Assembly: GCF_017831975.1 (NCBI RefSeq)
Contig: NZ_JAFDSS010000001.1
Span: 2,790,001 to 2,854,000 of the forward strand
Length of the DNA: 64,000 nucleotides
Reading direction: 5' to 3'
Source of the DNA: Microbacterium terrae
Lineage (GTDB): Bacteria > Actinomycetota > Actinomycetes > Actinomycetales > Microbacteriaceae
A program made the position numbers and the translations under genes. The number at the start of each line of letters is the position of its first letter. The stretch's first letter is position 1. Below the pieces are notes generated by a model, which saw only the letters and a list, made by a program, of their open reading frames with translations, had not been told where the DNA came from and made no database searches. This document shows positions 18,145 through 27,746 of the stretch, in pieces.

Positions 18145-19296
18145 CTACGACTGACCCGCACCATCCGTGACCGCCGCGCCGGCGCGAAGGGCCGCGATGA
18201 CGCGATCCTGCTCGCCCTCGGTCATCTGATGGAAGATCGGGAGGATGAGGGTGGTGTCGGTCAGCCGGTCGGTGACGGGCAGGTCCGCCTCGACGGAGGC
18301 ATACGCAGGCTCGCGATGGGCAGCCATGATGCCACGCCGCGCGGAGATCTCTGCTTCACCCAGAGCCCGCAGCAGGCCCTCTCGGTCGAGTGGATACGCG
18401 GCTCCGACCTCCACCCAGAACGATTGGAAGTTCGAGGTGCCGTTCGCGGGATCTGAGACAGCACGCAGCCCCTCTATGCCGGAGATCGCCTCGGCGTAAC
18501 GCGCGGCGATGTCGCGGCGGCGTCTCACGACCTCATCCAGCCTCTCGAGCTGAACCAGGCCGACCGCCGCCTGGAGGTCGGTCATCCGGTAGTTGAACCC
18601 GATCTCGTCGTACTCCTCTTGGGGCGATACGACGCTCGCATGCCGATCGGCCGCCGACAGACTCATCGCGTGCTCGCGGAGCCGACGCGCCCGCTCCGCC
18701 CATTCGGCGCGAGACGTCGTGATCATGCCGCCCTCGCCGGTCGTCAGGATCTTTCGCGGGTGGAACGACCATGCCGCGATTTCCGCGCCCGCGCCCACGG
18801 GGCGACCCTTGTACGTCGAGCCCGCGCCACAGGCGGCATCCTCGATCACGACGATCCCGCGGGGATCGCAGACCGCGCGCACGGCGTCGAGGTCGACGGG
18901 GACCCCTCCCTGGTCGACGACGATGACGGCCCGCGTGAGCTCTGTCAGCGCAGCCTCGACCGTTGCGGCAGTGACGTTGCCCGTCACAGGATCGACCTCG
19001 CAGAACACCGGCCGCGCTCCGACGTACGTAGGCGCGTTGGCCGTCGCGATGAACGAGAACGACGGGACGACGACATCGTCACCGGGAGCAACCCCCGCGA
19101 CCTTGAGGGCGAGGTGAAGCGCGGTCGTGCAGTTCGACACCGCCACGGCGTGGTCCGCCTGCTGCTTCGCCGCGAATGCCGCCTCGAACGCGGCGACCTT
19201 CGGCCCCTGCGCCACCCATCCGGACTCGATCACCTCGGTCACCGCGGCGACCTCCTCGGGGCCGAGCCACGGCTTCATGACGTTGATCCGTGTCAT
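18145..19296 (-). CDS. DegT/DnrJ aminotransferase, second copy
   Basis: This 383-residue PLP-dependent sugar aminotransferase shows SGWVAQGPKVAAFE, AVAVSNCTTALHLAL, EDAACGAGSTYKG and the PLP lysine in WSFHPRKILTTGEGG, a pattern close to perosamine-synthase and SpsC-type members. It is the last gene of a tightly packed operon: its ATG overlaps the epimerase stop by 4 bp. Together with the upstream epimerase and dehydrogenase it should make an amino nucleotide sugar. Which of the two aminotransferases here serves which intermediate is not clear. Confidence 0.88.
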   Translation of the reverse strand: MTRINVMKPWLGPEEVAAVTEVIESGWVAQGPKVAAFEAAFAAKQQADHAVAVSNCTTALHLALKVAGVAPGDDVVVPSFSFIATANAPTYVGARPVFCEVDPVTGNVTAATVEAALTELTRAVIVVDQGGVPVDLDAVRAVCDPRGIVVIEDAACGAGSTYKGRPVGAGAEIAAWSFHPRKILTTGEGGMITTSRAEWAERARRLREHAMSLSAADRHASVVSPQEEYDEIGFNYRMTDLQAAVGLVQLERLDEVVRRRRDIAARYAEAISGIEGLRAVSDPANGTSNFQSFWVEVGAAYPLDREGLLRALGEAEISARRGIMAAHREPAYASVEADLPVTDRLTDTTLILPIFHQMTEGEQDRVIAALRAGAAVTDGAGQS

Positions 19297-20294
19297 GCGC
19301 GGTCGCCCTGGAGCGCCCGGCCGGCCGCGATCTCCTCACGCAGCGGCCGCCACCACTCGACGAGGCCGCGCAGGCCTTCTTCGAGGCCGATCGTGGCGGT
19401 GAACCCGAGGTCCCGCTCCGCCGCCGAGGTGTCCGCCAGGCGGCGCACCACGTCGTTGACTCCGCGCGCGGGACCGAACTCCACGTCGAGATCGGAGTTC
19501 ATCACTGCGAGCAGCAGCTCCGCCAGCTCGAGCAGGCTCGTCTCGGTGCCGCTGGCGATGTTGTACACGCCCTCGCCGACCCCGCTCTGCGCGGCCAGGA
19601 TGTTCGCGCGAGCGATGTCGGTGCTCACGACGAAGTCCATCGTCTGCTGACCGTCGCCGAAGATGATCGGCGGCAGGCCGTCGGCGATGCGCTCCATCCA
19701 GCGCACGAGCACTTCGGTGTAGAACCCGTGCACGTCCATCCGCGGCCCGTAGACGTTGAAGTACCGCAGGAGCACGTAGTCGAGGCCGTACATCGCCCGG
19801 AAGCTCTTCGCCATGCCCTCGTTGAAGGTCTTCGCGGCTCCGTAGAACGTGTCGTTGTTGTACGGATGGTGGCGCTCATCGGTGGGGAACGACTCCGCCA
19901 TCCCGTAGACGGATGCCGACGACGCCGCCACGAGCTTGGAGACCTTGTGCTCCGCGGAGGCCTCGAGCACGGTGAAGGTGGCATCGACCATCGTCTCCAA
20001 CGCGAGCCGAGGCTCTTCGGCGCACTGGGTGATGCGGATCGCCGCCTGGTGGAAGACGACGTCCTTCCCCTTGACGACGTCGTGCACGGTGTCGCGGTCG
20101 CGTATGTCGCCTTCGATCAGCGTCACGCGCCCGGATTCCAGCGCGCCGTCGAGGTTCGCCCGGCGACCTCGCACGAGGTTGTCGAGCACGTCGATGTGGG
20201 CGACCCCGGCATCGAGCAGCTGGTCGACGAGCGTCGATCCGATCGTCCCCGCGCCGCCGGTGACGAGAACATTCGCCCCTGCCAGATCCGTCAT
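19293..20294 (-). CDS. NAD-dependent nucleotide-sugar epimerase/dehydratase
   Basis: This 333-residue extended SDR enzyme has the NAD motif GGAGTIG, VAASSASVYG with the catalytic serine and YGAAK with catalytic Tyr and Lys; RYFNVYGPR is also typical of UDP-sugar epimerases. It should epimerise or dehydrate a UDP- or dTDP-sugar. Four-base overlaps join it to the Gfo/Idh gene upstream and to the aminotransferase gene downstream. Confidence 0.88.
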   Translation of the reverse strand: MTDLAGANVLVTGGAGTIGSTLVDQLLDAGVAHIDVLDNLVRGRRANLDGALESGRVTLIEGDIRDRDTVHDVVKGKDVVFHQAAIRITQCAEEPRLALETMVDATFTVLEASAEHKVSKLVAASSASVYGMAESFPTDERHHPYNNDTFYGAAKTFNEGMAKSFRAMYGLDYVLLRYFNVYGPRMDVHGFYTEVLVRWMERIADGLPPIIFGDGQQTMDFVVSTDIARANILAAQSGVGEGVYNIASGTETSLLELAELLLAVMNSDLDVEFGPARGVNDVVRRLADTSAAERDLGFTATIGLEEGLRGLVEWWRPLREEIAAGRALQGDRA

Positions 20295-21349
20295 GCGACT
20301 ATCTCCTCCGTATCGCGATCTACCGTCACCAGGCTGCTGCCCGCCTCGAGGCTTCTCGTCGTGGCGTCGAGCACGTTGAGAACGCGCAGGGCGGAGTGAC
20401 CGTCGGTGCGCGGCGCGCGTCCCTCGCGGATCGCAGCCGCGAACTCGGCCACCATGAGCGACAGCGCTTCCTTCTCGGGGAGCGCCGGTACCAGTGTGTC
20501 GCCGTATCGGTACGACACCTGCGCCGCGGCCCGCTCTGCGTCTTCGGTGACGGTGATGAAATCGATGCCGCGGTCATAGACGCTCACGCGCTGGGTGGGG
20601 TTGAGATCGTCCCAGACGAGCGTGCGCCGCGTGCCGCCGACGATGAGCTGACGGATCTTCGTCGGGCTGAGCCAGTTCGCGTGGACGTGGGCCACGACTC
20701 CGTCTCCGAGCTGCATGACGAGATAGCCGACGCACGCCTTGCCCAGGCGCAGCGGGTCGCCGCCATGGGCGAAGACACCCTCGGGCCGGAGGCCTCCCGG
20801 GAGGATGAAGTCCAGGATCGACAGATCGTGCGGGGCGAGGTCCCAGAACACGTCGACATCCGGCTGCACGAGCCCGTGGTTGATGCGCACCGAGTCGACG
20901 AACGTGATGTCGCCGAGTTCACCCGCCGCGATGAGATCGGCGATCTTGAGCACGGCAGGCGTGTAGCAGAAGGTGTGGTCGGCCATGAGGACCACACCGG
21001 CAGAGGCGGCGGCTGCGACCATCCGCTCGCCGCTGTCGACATTGTCGGCGAGGGGCTTCTCCGTGAGGACGTGCTTGCCCGCGGCGACGGCGGCGAGCGC
21101 GATCGATTCATGAGTGCGCGCCGGAGTGGCGATTGCCACCGCGTCCACCCCGTCGATCGCAAGCGCTTCCTCGATCGATGAGACGGCGACCGCAGTGCGG
21201 GTCGTCGACGCGAGTCGCTCCGCACGCTCCAGGTCGAGGTCGCACACCGCCGCGACATCCCAGTCGTCACTGAGGTTGAAGTTGCGGACGAGGTTGGGTC
21301 CCCAATAGCCCGCGCCCACGACGACCACTCGCAGCCTGCTGTCCCCCAC
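20291..21349 (-). CDS. Gfo/Idh/MocA dehydrogenase (WbpB-like)
   Basis: This 352-residue oxidoreductase begins with the Rossmann motif VVVVGAGYWGPNLVRNF and has TEKPLADN, the EKP family motif, and an alpha/beta C-terminal domain with HVHANWLSPTK. It should oxidise a sugar carbon of a nucleotide sugar with NAD, as WbpB does before transamination. GTG at 21349 is chosen for its strong AGGGGGG ribosome binding site; longer frames run into the divergent gene's promoter. It leads a three-gene operon (dehydrogenase, epimerase, aminotransferase), and the divergent acetyltransferase probably belongs to the same pathway. Confidence 0.88.
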   Translation of the reverse strand: MGDSRLRVVVVGAGYWGPNLVRNFNLSDDWDVAAVCDLDLERAERLASTTRTAVAVSSIEEALAIDGVDAVAIATPARTHESIALAAVAAGKHVLTEKPLADNVDSGERMVAAAASAGVVLMADHTFCYTPAVLKIADLIAAGELGDITFVDSVRINHGLVQPDVDVFWDLAPHDLSILDFILPGGLRPEGVFAHGGDPLRLGKACVGYLVMQLGDGVVAHVHANWLSPTKIRQLIVGGTRRTLVWDDLNPTQRVSVYDRGIDFITVTEDAERAAAQVSYRYGDTLVPALPEKEALSLMVAEFAAAIREGRAPRTDGHSALRVLNVLDATTRSLEAGSSLVTVDRDTEEIVA

Positions 21350-21465
21350 AGAGCCCCCCTGACGTGGGTCCCGTTGACCCCACAGGCGCCCATGGTACGG
21401 GATGTCATGTTCCGATAGTGTGCGACGACGACTGCTCATGTCGGCGTCGCAGTTCTGGAGGTGTC

Positions 21466-22071
21466 GTGTCCACTGAGCCCGTGGCCCGGATCGCGGCATC
21501 CGCCGACGTGGATGAGCGTGCGCAGATCGGCGACGGCACAATCGTGTGGCACCTTGCACAGGTGCGGGAGGACGCCGTGATCGGCGACGAGTGCATCATC
21601 GGTCGAGGCGTCTACGTCGGCCCCGGTACGCGGATCGGACACCGATGCAAGGTTCAGAATCATGCACTCCTGTATGAGCCCGCGGTCCTCGATGACGGCG
21701 TCTTCATCGGCCCCGCCGTGGTGTTCACCAACGACTACTACCCGAGAGCGATCAACCCGGACGGCACGCTCAAAGACGCCCATGACTGGGATGCCGTCGG
21801 TGTGCGGGTCCACGAAGGGGCGTCGATCGGCGCACGCGCGGTCGTCGTCGCACCGGCGAAGATCGGTCGGTGGGCACTCGTCGCCGCGGGGGCTGTCGTG
21901 ACGAAGGATGTGCTCGATTTCGCCCTCGTCGCAGGCGTACCCGCGAAGCGCATCGGCTGGGTCGGTCGCGCCGGCGTTCCGCTAGAACGCGATGGCAGCG
22001 AGTGGGTCTGCCCTGCTACCGGCGAGCGGTTCGTCGAAACCGACGGCGTCCTCGAGCGAGCGGGACTCTGA
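21466..22071 (+). CDS. Hexapeptide-repeat N-acetyltransferase (WbpD-like)
   Basis: This 201-residue left-handed beta-helix protein should acetylate an amino group on a nucleotide sugar using acetyl-CoA. Hexapeptide repeats run from about residue 18 (IGDGTIVWH) to 140. The family-specific part QNHALLYEPAVLDDGVFIGP and VFTNDYYPRA matches the WbpD/WlbB type. The C-terminal 55 residues end in a short extension with a CPATGERF segment. GTG at 21466 has GGAGGT 4-5 nt upstream. It is divergent from the dehydrogenase operon. A GATAGT-like -10 lies near 21414. Confidence 0.87.
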   Translation: MSTEPVARIAASADVDERAQIGDGTIVWHLAQVREDAVIGDECIIGRGVYVGPGTRIGHRCKVQNHALLYEPAVLDDGVFIGPAVVFTNDYYPRAINPDGTLKDAHDWDAVGVRVHEGASIGARAVVVAPAKIGRWALVAAGAVVTKDVLDFALVAGVPAKRIGWVGRAGVPLERDGSEWVCPATGERFVETDGVLERAGL

Positions 22072-22090
22072 CGCGAGTATCCCGCGCAGA

Positions 22091-23566
22091 TCAGCGCGCG
22101 TAGAGCGTCAGCGTGCTGAAGGGCAGGTCGACCGTGCGCACCGCTGAGAATCCCCCGGCCTCCAGCGTTGCTTCCCACTCACCGGTGCCCTGCCCCCGCG
22201 ACACCACCCAGATGCGGCGCACGTCCGCTCCGATCTTCAGGTCTTCCGGGGTGGATCGGTCGCCCCACAGCGCGACTGGGTTGTATCGGCCGGTGAGCGT
22301 GATGTCTCGAAGCCCGTCCGTCTCGTCCGGGTACAGGTCGAAAAGAATGTGCGGTTGGTCCCACGGGTCGCTTTCGACGATGACCGCATCGCCATTCGCA
22401 GCCTCTTGGCGGAGCACATTCGCGACCTCGTTCCAGTCCGCGCCATGCGAGTTCCCGGTGCGCGCATGGACGTAGGGGAGGACTGCGGTTGCCACGAGGA
22501 CTGCGACGAGTGTCAGCGCGATCCAACGCCGGCCGATCGAGCTGATGCCCAGCGCCGCGAGCAATGCGACCGCGGGGGCGCACATCGTCAGGTACTGCGG
22601 GGAGTACAGCGGTTCTGCGATCAACGAGACCCCGACGAGCAGAACCGGCGGAATGACCATCCACGCGGTGCAGAGGACCGCGAGGCCGCGCATGACTGCA
22701 CCCTCGCGCACTGCATGGATCACGCCGACCACCACAAGTCCCAGAAACAGCGCTGTAGTCGCGTAGGCGATCCACGAGGGGTACGACGAGTCGACGTACA
22801 TCACCCCCGAGAACCACTGCCGCACGAGAACGTCCTCGAAGATTCCGAAATCGATCGGCTCGATCCATGAGACCTGACTGCGCTGCTGGTACCCGAGCAG
22901 CGCGACGAGGATCGCGGGAAGGACGCCCGCGACGCTTGCGAGGCCGAACGGCACTATCCGTGTCCGCCACGGACGGTGCAGGACGACCGCGGCCGCGAAG
23001 GCCGCGACGACCAATGCGGTGAAGAGGAAGACGACCACCGACACCGACACAAGCGCACCGACGACCACCCACCGCCACACGCGCCCGCGCTCGAGAGCCA
23101 GCAGGAGCATGAACGCGAGCCAGGTGGTGAGAGCGATCTGGATGGCGTACGAACGTCCGACGGTCGCGACGAGCAGCGCCGCCGGCATCGCCATGAGCAG
23201 GATGCCCGCCACAAAGCCGGTCGCACGCGACGCATACCGGGCGCCGATCAGGACGATGCCGCAGACGGCGACGCCCAGCGCGATCGCACTGGGCAGTCGA
23301 AGTGTCACCGCACTGACACCGAATGCAGAAAACCACAGATGCATGGCCGCGTAGTACGCGGCGTGGACCGCATCCATGCTCGTCGAGACCACCGCCCAGA
23401 TCGCGCCGGGCGAGCGGTCAGCGAGGGATACCGTCACCGCCTCGTCGCCCATCAGCGACGGTCCGCCGATGTTCCAGGAGTTCACGACGACAGCAACGAG
23501 GCCGAGGGCGACCGCCCACGGCCACGTGCGCGGAGCCGCCGCACGCTTGTCACTCACACTCGCCAC
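22091..23566 (-). CDS. Polytopic GT39/GT83-type glycosyltransferase
   Basis: This 491-residue membrane protein has about eleven hydrophobic segments and the first-loop motif GPSLMGDEAVTV, whose Asp-Glu pair is the catalytic mark of GT-C enzymes using polyprenyl-phosphate sugars (ArnT/PMT-like). It would add a sugar outside the membrane. The C-terminal 90 residues are a soluble, extracytoplasmic domain with VIVESDPWDQP. The GTG start has TAGAAT 11 nt before it. It is transcribed away from the GNAT/ACAD-like quartet. Confidence 0.8.
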   Translation of the reverse strand: MASVSDKRAAAPRTWPWAVALGLVAVVVNSWNIGGPSLMGDEAVTVSLADRSPGAIWAVVSTSMDAVHAAYYAAMHLWFSAFGVSAVTLRLPSAIALGVAVCGIVLIGARYASRATGFVAGILLMAMPAALLVATVGRSYAIQIALTTWLAFMLLLALERGRVWRWVVVGALVSVSVVVFLFTALVVAAFAAAVVLHRPWRTRIVPFGLASVAGVLPAILVALLGYQQRSQVSWIEPIDFGIFEDVLVRQWFSGVMYVDSSYPSWIAYATTALFLGLVVVGVIHAVREGAVMRGLAVLCTAWMVIPPVLLVGVSLIAEPLYSPQYLTMCAPAVALLAALGISSIGRRWIALTLVAVLVATAVLPYVHARTGNSHGADWNEVANVLRQEAANGDAVIVESDPWDQPHILFDLYPDETDGLRDITLTGRYNPVALWGDRSTPEDLKIGADVRRIWVVSRGQGTGEWEATLEAGGFSAVRTVDLPFSTLTLYAR

Positions 23567-23683
23567 GCGAACCAGGGATTCTATGGGTCGCTTGCCTCAC
23601 CGACACGTGCGGCAACACGGATGCCGTCATACTAGCGATGTGTGCACCGAGAGCCCCTCGGATCGCCGCAGAAGGGGGTCACC

Positions 23684-24886
23684 GTGCGAGCGAAGTTGGT
23701 GCGGCTCGCAGAGGTGACGGACGCCGACTGGATGCGGTGGAGCGCGCTCGCCGAGCGATCGGCCGAGCCCAATCTCGCCTTCGATCCCCGCTTCCTCATG
23801 TCCGACCAGGAAGGCGACACCGACGACTACCTGTTCGTCATCGCCGAGGAGGCGGGCGAGTGGTTCGGCCTTCTGCGTGTATTCGCCATGGCACTGTCGC
23901 CCAGCGTGGACATCCCCGCATACGGCACCTGGGATCCGCCGCTCTTCGGCGCATCACATCCCCTCCTCGACCGCGCCCGCGCCGCTGAGGCGCTGTCGAC
24001 GCTCGCGCGCGGACTCCGCCCCCTGCTGCGCACCGGCTACCTGTCGCTGCGCGGCTACCCCGCCACGGGACCGCTCGCCGAGGCACTCGGGGCGGTGCGC
24101 AGGCAGCGTGCTATCGGAGCCGTGGTCACGCAGTCCCACGCTTCGGCCTGGGTCGATGTCGCCGCGCAACATGCCTCCGGCTCGCCCGCAGACCGCGTCG
24201 GCCCCGCCCAGATCGACATCGACCACCACAACGCCGACACGCGGAAGAAGCTCCGTCGCGCTGCTCGGAGACTGGCCGAGACCGCGGGCGGATCGCTCAC
24301 CCTCCGCGATGCGAGCGACGACCCGGAAGCAGTCGAGCGCTTCATCGCGATGCAGCGCTCGGGGTGGAAGGGGGACGCGCAGCGCGGAGGAACCGCCGTG
24401 GCTCTGGACCACGGCATGGAGGTCAGGTTCCGCCGGAAGCTCGCGGCGTTCCGTGGCACCGACGACCTCATCGTGCTCGAGCTCTGGGCGGGCGACGTGC
24501 CCGTGCACTCATCGGTGTACCTGGTGGAGGGGCGCGTCGCCGAGGGGTACCTTGACGCGTATCAGCACGAGTTCGGCGCATTCTCCGCAGGCAAGCTCGG
24601 TCGAACCGCGGCGTTCGCGTACTTGCGACGGCTCCCCCGCCTCACTGCGGTGAACCCGGGGATCTACGACTACTACCCCGACGCCGCGAAGGTCTACCCC
24701 GATCGCCGGGAGTACATCGACGTCATCATCGGCGTCGGCGTCGTGCCGTCGCTCCTGACGGGCCTGCTTCTTCGAGCCGATGCGTCGTCCCTGCGACGCA
24801 GGGCGGTGATCGTCGCCAGCAACGCGGATCGGTTCGCCATGCGTGCCGTCGGCGCCGTGAAGCGCCGCGTGAAGCCGGGAAGCTGA
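23684..24886 (+). CDS. GNAT/FemAB-like protein, first of a tandem pair
   Basis: This 400-residue protein of the CelD/FemAB-like GNAT family has a first domain with FDPRFL and EWFGLLRVF, the family segment ADTRKKLRRAARRL near the middle and a second domain with RFIAMQRSGWKGD, YLDAYQHEFG and KLGRTAAFAYLRR. GTG at 23684 is chosen for AGAAGGGGG 6 nt before it and because it aligns with the start of the next gene; GTG at 23642 behind TACTAG is an alternative leaderless start. It is a clear paralogue of the gene that follows. It probably transfers an acyl or aminoacyl group; substrate unknown. Confidence 0.75.
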   Translation: MRAKLVRLAEVTDADWMRWSALAERSAEPNLAFDPRFLMSDQEGDTDDYLFVIAEEAGEWFGLLRVFAMALSPSVDIPAYGTWDPPLFGASHPLLDRARAAEALSTLARGLRPLLRTGYLSLRGYPATGPLAEALGAVRRQRAIGAVVTQSHASAWVDVAAQHASGSPADRVGPAQIDIDHHNADTRKKLRRAARRLAETAGGSLTLRDASDDPEAVERFIAMQRSGWKGDAQRGGTAVALDHGMEVRFRRKLAAFRGTDDLIVLELWAGDVPVHSSVYLVEGRVAEGYLDAYQHEFGAFSAGKLGRTAAFAYLRRLPRLTAVNPGIYDYYPDAAKVYPDRREYIDVIIGVGVVPSLLTGLLLRADASSLRRRAVIVASNADRFAMRAVGAVKRRVKPGS

Positions 24887-24897
24887 GGGAGGCAGCG

Positions 24898-26097
24898 ATG
24901 CGGGCAACACTGCTCCGGCTCTCGGAGGTCACCGACGCGGAGGCGAGCCGCTGGGCTGCACTCGCGAAGCGTGCGGCCGAGCCCAACGCCGCGTTGGATC
25001 CCCGGTTCCTCCTCCCGGACCGCGACACAAGCGGCGGCCACCTGCTGGTCGTCGCCGAGGAGGACGGCGAGTGGTTCGGCCTCCTCCGCGTCTTCCCGAT
25101 CGACACGGCTGCGACCTTCGGGGTCACGACGTTCGGCACGCTCGAACCTTCCGAACTCGGCCCGCCGTTTCCGCTGCTGGATCGAAGCCGCAGCGGCGAC
25201 GCCCTGACAGCGATCGCGTGGGGGATCCGGCGCCTCCTCCGCGGCGGCTATCTGGCGCTGCGCGGCTATCCCGCAACAGGCCCGCTCGCCGAAGCCCTGG
25301 AGGCGGCGCGAAGCCGGACCGGGATGGGTGCACTCGTGGTCGCCACGCGCACCACCCCGTGGGTCGATGTCCATCCGATGCCGGACTCGTCGCCGACGGA
25401 ACACGTCTACTCCGCGCAGGTCGACCCCGACTACCGCAGTGTCGGTACCCGGAAGGAACTTCGCCGCAATGCGCGGCGCCTGACCGAAGCCACGGGCGGC
25501 CCGCTCACCCTGCGTGATGCGAGCGACGACCCGGCGGCCATCGACCGCTTCATCGCGATGCAGGCATCCGGGTGGAAGGGCGACGGTGATCGTGGCGGTT
25601 ACGCCGTGGCGCTGGACGCCGACCGGGAACGGGCGTTCCGTGACAAGATGCGGGCGTTCGCCGCGACCGGCGACCTCATCTTGCTCGAACTGTGGGGTGG
25701 CACCCAGCACGTCTACTCGCATGTGTACGTCGTCTCGGAAGGAGTCGCGGTGGGCGTCCTCGACGCGTATCAGCACGAGTACGCCAGATACTCGACCGGC
25801 AAACTCGGCCGCACCGCCGTCACCGCCCACCTTCGGCATTCCGGGCGCCTCCAGGCGATGAACCCGGGCTACTACTACGACGGCGACGAGGAGGCGGTGC
25901 GGGCATATCCCGATCGTCGAGACTTCGATGATGTCGTCATCGGAGTCGGCGCGGTGCCGGCGCTCGCGGTTCGGCTCCTTCCGCGCGCTGACGCTTCGAA
26001 GACAGCGCAGAGGATGTTCACGCTGCTGAGCCGAGCCGACCGACTCGTGCTGCGCGTCGTCGATCGCGTGAACCGACGCGGGAAGGCGAAGTCATGA
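24898..26097 (+). CDS. GNAT/FemAB-like protein, second of a tandem pair
   Basis: This 399-residue paralogue of the preceding protein aligns over its full length: RATLLRLSEVTDAEASRW, EWFGLLRVF, RKELRRNARRL, MQASGWKGD, LDAYQHEYA and KLGRTAVTAHLR. The ATG has GGGAGG 7 nt upstream and lies 11 bp after the first copy, so both are on one transcript. The next gene, 88 bp on, is a membrane-anchored ACAD-like protein, also duplicated. The pairing of two duplicated families suggests two related but distinct modification steps. Confidence 0.75.
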   Translation: MRATLLRLSEVTDAEASRWAALAKRAAEPNAALDPRFLLPDRDTSGGHLLVVAEEDGEWFGLLRVFPIDTAATFGVTTFGTLEPSELGPPFPLLDRSRSGDALTAIAWGIRRLLRGGYLALRGYPATGPLAEALEAARSRTGMGALVVATRTTPWVDVHPMPDSSPTEHVYSAQVDPDYRSVGTRKELRRNARRLTEATGGPLTLRDASDDPAAIDRFIAMQASGWKGDGDRGGYAVALDADRERAFRDKMRAFAATGDLILLELWGGTQHVYSHVYVVSEGVAVGVLDAYQHEYARYSTGKLGRTAVTAHLRHSGRLQAMNPGYYYDGDEEAVRAYPDRRDFDDVVIGVGAVPALAVRLLPRADASKTAQRMFTLLSRADRLVLRVVDRVNRRGKAKS

Positions 26098-26185
26098 CGC
26101 GATGGCCCGTGGCCGCAGATGCCAGACTATGCCCCGGGGTGCCGTTCCTGACGAGAGGCGTGCCGCCGAAGACGAGGAGGACGAG

Positions 26186-27673
26186 ATGACGACGGATGCG
26201 CTCATGGTGCTTGTGGCGGTCATGGTGGGACTGCTGCTGCTCGTGGCCGTCGCCTGCGCAGCGGTCGTCGGCGTCTTCCTGTGGCGGCGCTGGCGACGCA
26301 GCCACCCGCCGCGCCGACCGCGGGGCTCGACTGCCGGGTCGACACCATCGATGTCCGCTCCGGCAGCGCCACCGGCCTCTTCGGGCGGACGCAGCGGAGG
26401 ACGACCGGCGTCCGAGCCCGTCCCGAAGGGTGACGCACCCGCTGACGACCCCCGTATCCTCGCCCTCCAACTCGAGGAGCCGGCGTCCACGGAGGCTGTG
26501 TTCCGCAACCTCGAGAAGATCAAGCCGCTTCTACGCGATGAAGCCGCAGAAAGCGACCGCATGGCGAGGACCACACCGCTCGCCGGCCGGGCGATGCGCT
26601 CCGCGGGACTCTTCCTGTGGTGCTTTCCCGCCGAACGCGGCGGCATCGATGCGTCGCACGCCGACAGGCTCGAAGCGGCGGCCCAGGTCGCGCGCATCGA
26701 CGCCGGAATGGCGTGGACGATGGTCATTCTCAGCAGTCACGGAGACTGCGTCGCCTATCTCGACGACGAGGCGTGCGCGTCGCTCTACCCGAATGCCGAC
26801 ATCCCTACGGTCTACTCGGCGGTGCCGTTCGCGCGAGCGATCGAGATCGACGGGGACAAGTACCGAATCGAACCTGCACGCTGGCGCATGGGCAGCGGTG
26901 GGTACCACGCGGAGCGCTGGATCGGCGGCGCCAAGGTGTGGGACACGGCAGGCAACCCCGTGCTCGACGAAGCGACGGGCTGGCAGAAGGTCATCGGCGC
27001 CTGGCTGCCCGAAGACAAGGTCCGACAGATCGACGACTGGGATCCACTCGGCGTGCGATCGTCGGGAAGCTCCTCGTACGAACTGGTCGAGGCTGTCGAG
27101 ATCCCCCGCAACTTCGCCTACAACGACACCCAGGACCTGAGGCCGTTCCGCTTTCCGTTCTTCGGGATCGCCATGGGCATCGCGCAGCACCTGATCGACC
27201 TCACTGTCGAGACGTTGAGCGGCCCGCGCACCGAACCCATAGACACGTATGCCGCCAACGTTCTGGGCGACGCCCTCGCGTCGCTCGACATGCTCGTGCT
27301 CGGCCTACGCGGATACGCCGTGTACATCGACGAGGCCCGCGAGGGACGTTCCTCACGCGCGCTCACCGTCGACGAGTCGAACTGGGTGAACAGTGCCGGC
27401 GTCCCCGTACGGGAATTGCTGCTGAAGATCCGCGACATAACCGCCGATCTCACCGGAACGCGCTACGTGCCGGCAGGGTCCGAATTCGCCCGCGCGCTCC
27501 GCGACATCGACGTCATTCTCGCGCACGTCCTGTTCCGGCTCACCATCACGCCCGGCAAGCGCGACCGCGTGAGCGCTCTGCTCGCGGGTTCCACCCCTCC
27601 CGGCGTGTGGGACTCGGGCTGGCCGCTGAACATCCCCACTGACCACGCCGTCGACGCCGAACCGCGGGACTGA
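26186..27673 (+). CDS. Membrane-anchored acyl-CoA dehydrogenase/flavin monooxygenase-like protein, copy 1
   Basis: This 495-residue protein has one N-terminal membrane helix (about residues 5-31), a Pro/Ser/Gly-rich linker to about 80, and a body of about 410 residues that reads as the acyl-CoA-dehydrogenase fold. Support comes from LFLWCFPAERGGID (the usual lvP-x-x-x-GG block), RWRMGSGGYHAERW (the W-x-x-x-SG strand region of class D flavin monooxygenases) and DWDPLGVRSSGSSSYEL (the G-x-R-x-x-x-S block). A GAGGAGG site precedes ATG. A membrane tether is not a normal feature of this family. Whether it binds flavin and what it oxidises are unknown. Confidence 0.7.
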   Translation: MTTDALMVLVAVMVGLLLLVAVACAAVVGVFLWRRWRRSHPPRRPRGSTAGSTPSMSAPAAPPASSGGRSGGRPASEPVPKGDAPADDPRILALQLEEPASTEAVFRNLEKIKPLLRDEAAESDRMARTTPLAGRAMRSAGLFLWCFPAERGGIDASHADRLEAAAQVARIDAGMAWTMVILSSHGDCVAYLDDEACASLYPNADIPTVYSAVPFARAIEIDGDKYRIEPARWRMGSGGYHAERWIGGAKVWDTAGNPVLDEATGWQKVIGAWLPEDKVRQIDDWDPLGVRSSGSSSYELVEAVEIPRNFAYNDTQDLRPFRFPFFGIAMGIAQHLIDLTVETLSGPRTEPIDTYAANVLGDALASLDMLVLGLRGYAVYIDEAREGRSSRALTVDESNWVNSAGVPVRELLLKIRDITADLTGTRYVPAGSEFARALRDIDVILAHVLFRLTITPGKRDRVSALLAGSTPPGVWDSGWPLNIPTDHAVDAEPRD

Positions 27674-27683
27674 CCGTGCGACA

Positions 27684-27690
27684 ATACGAT
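27684..27690 (+). promoter_or_regulatory. Possible -10 box before ACAD-like copy 2
   Basis: TACGAT occurs in the gap after copy 1, about 60 nt before the GTG of copy 2, and could give copy 2 its own transcript with a short leader ending in GGAGGGG. Confidence 0.4.
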
Positions 27691-27746
27691 TCGAACGCGG
27701 CGCGGCGGCTCGGGGAGTCGCGTCGCTCCGAGTGGAGGGGATGCTC

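Noticed and set aside
23642..23683. Leaderless start for the first GNAT-like gene at 23642
   Set aside because: Possible, but the strong ribosome binding site and alignment with its paralogue favour GTG at 23684.
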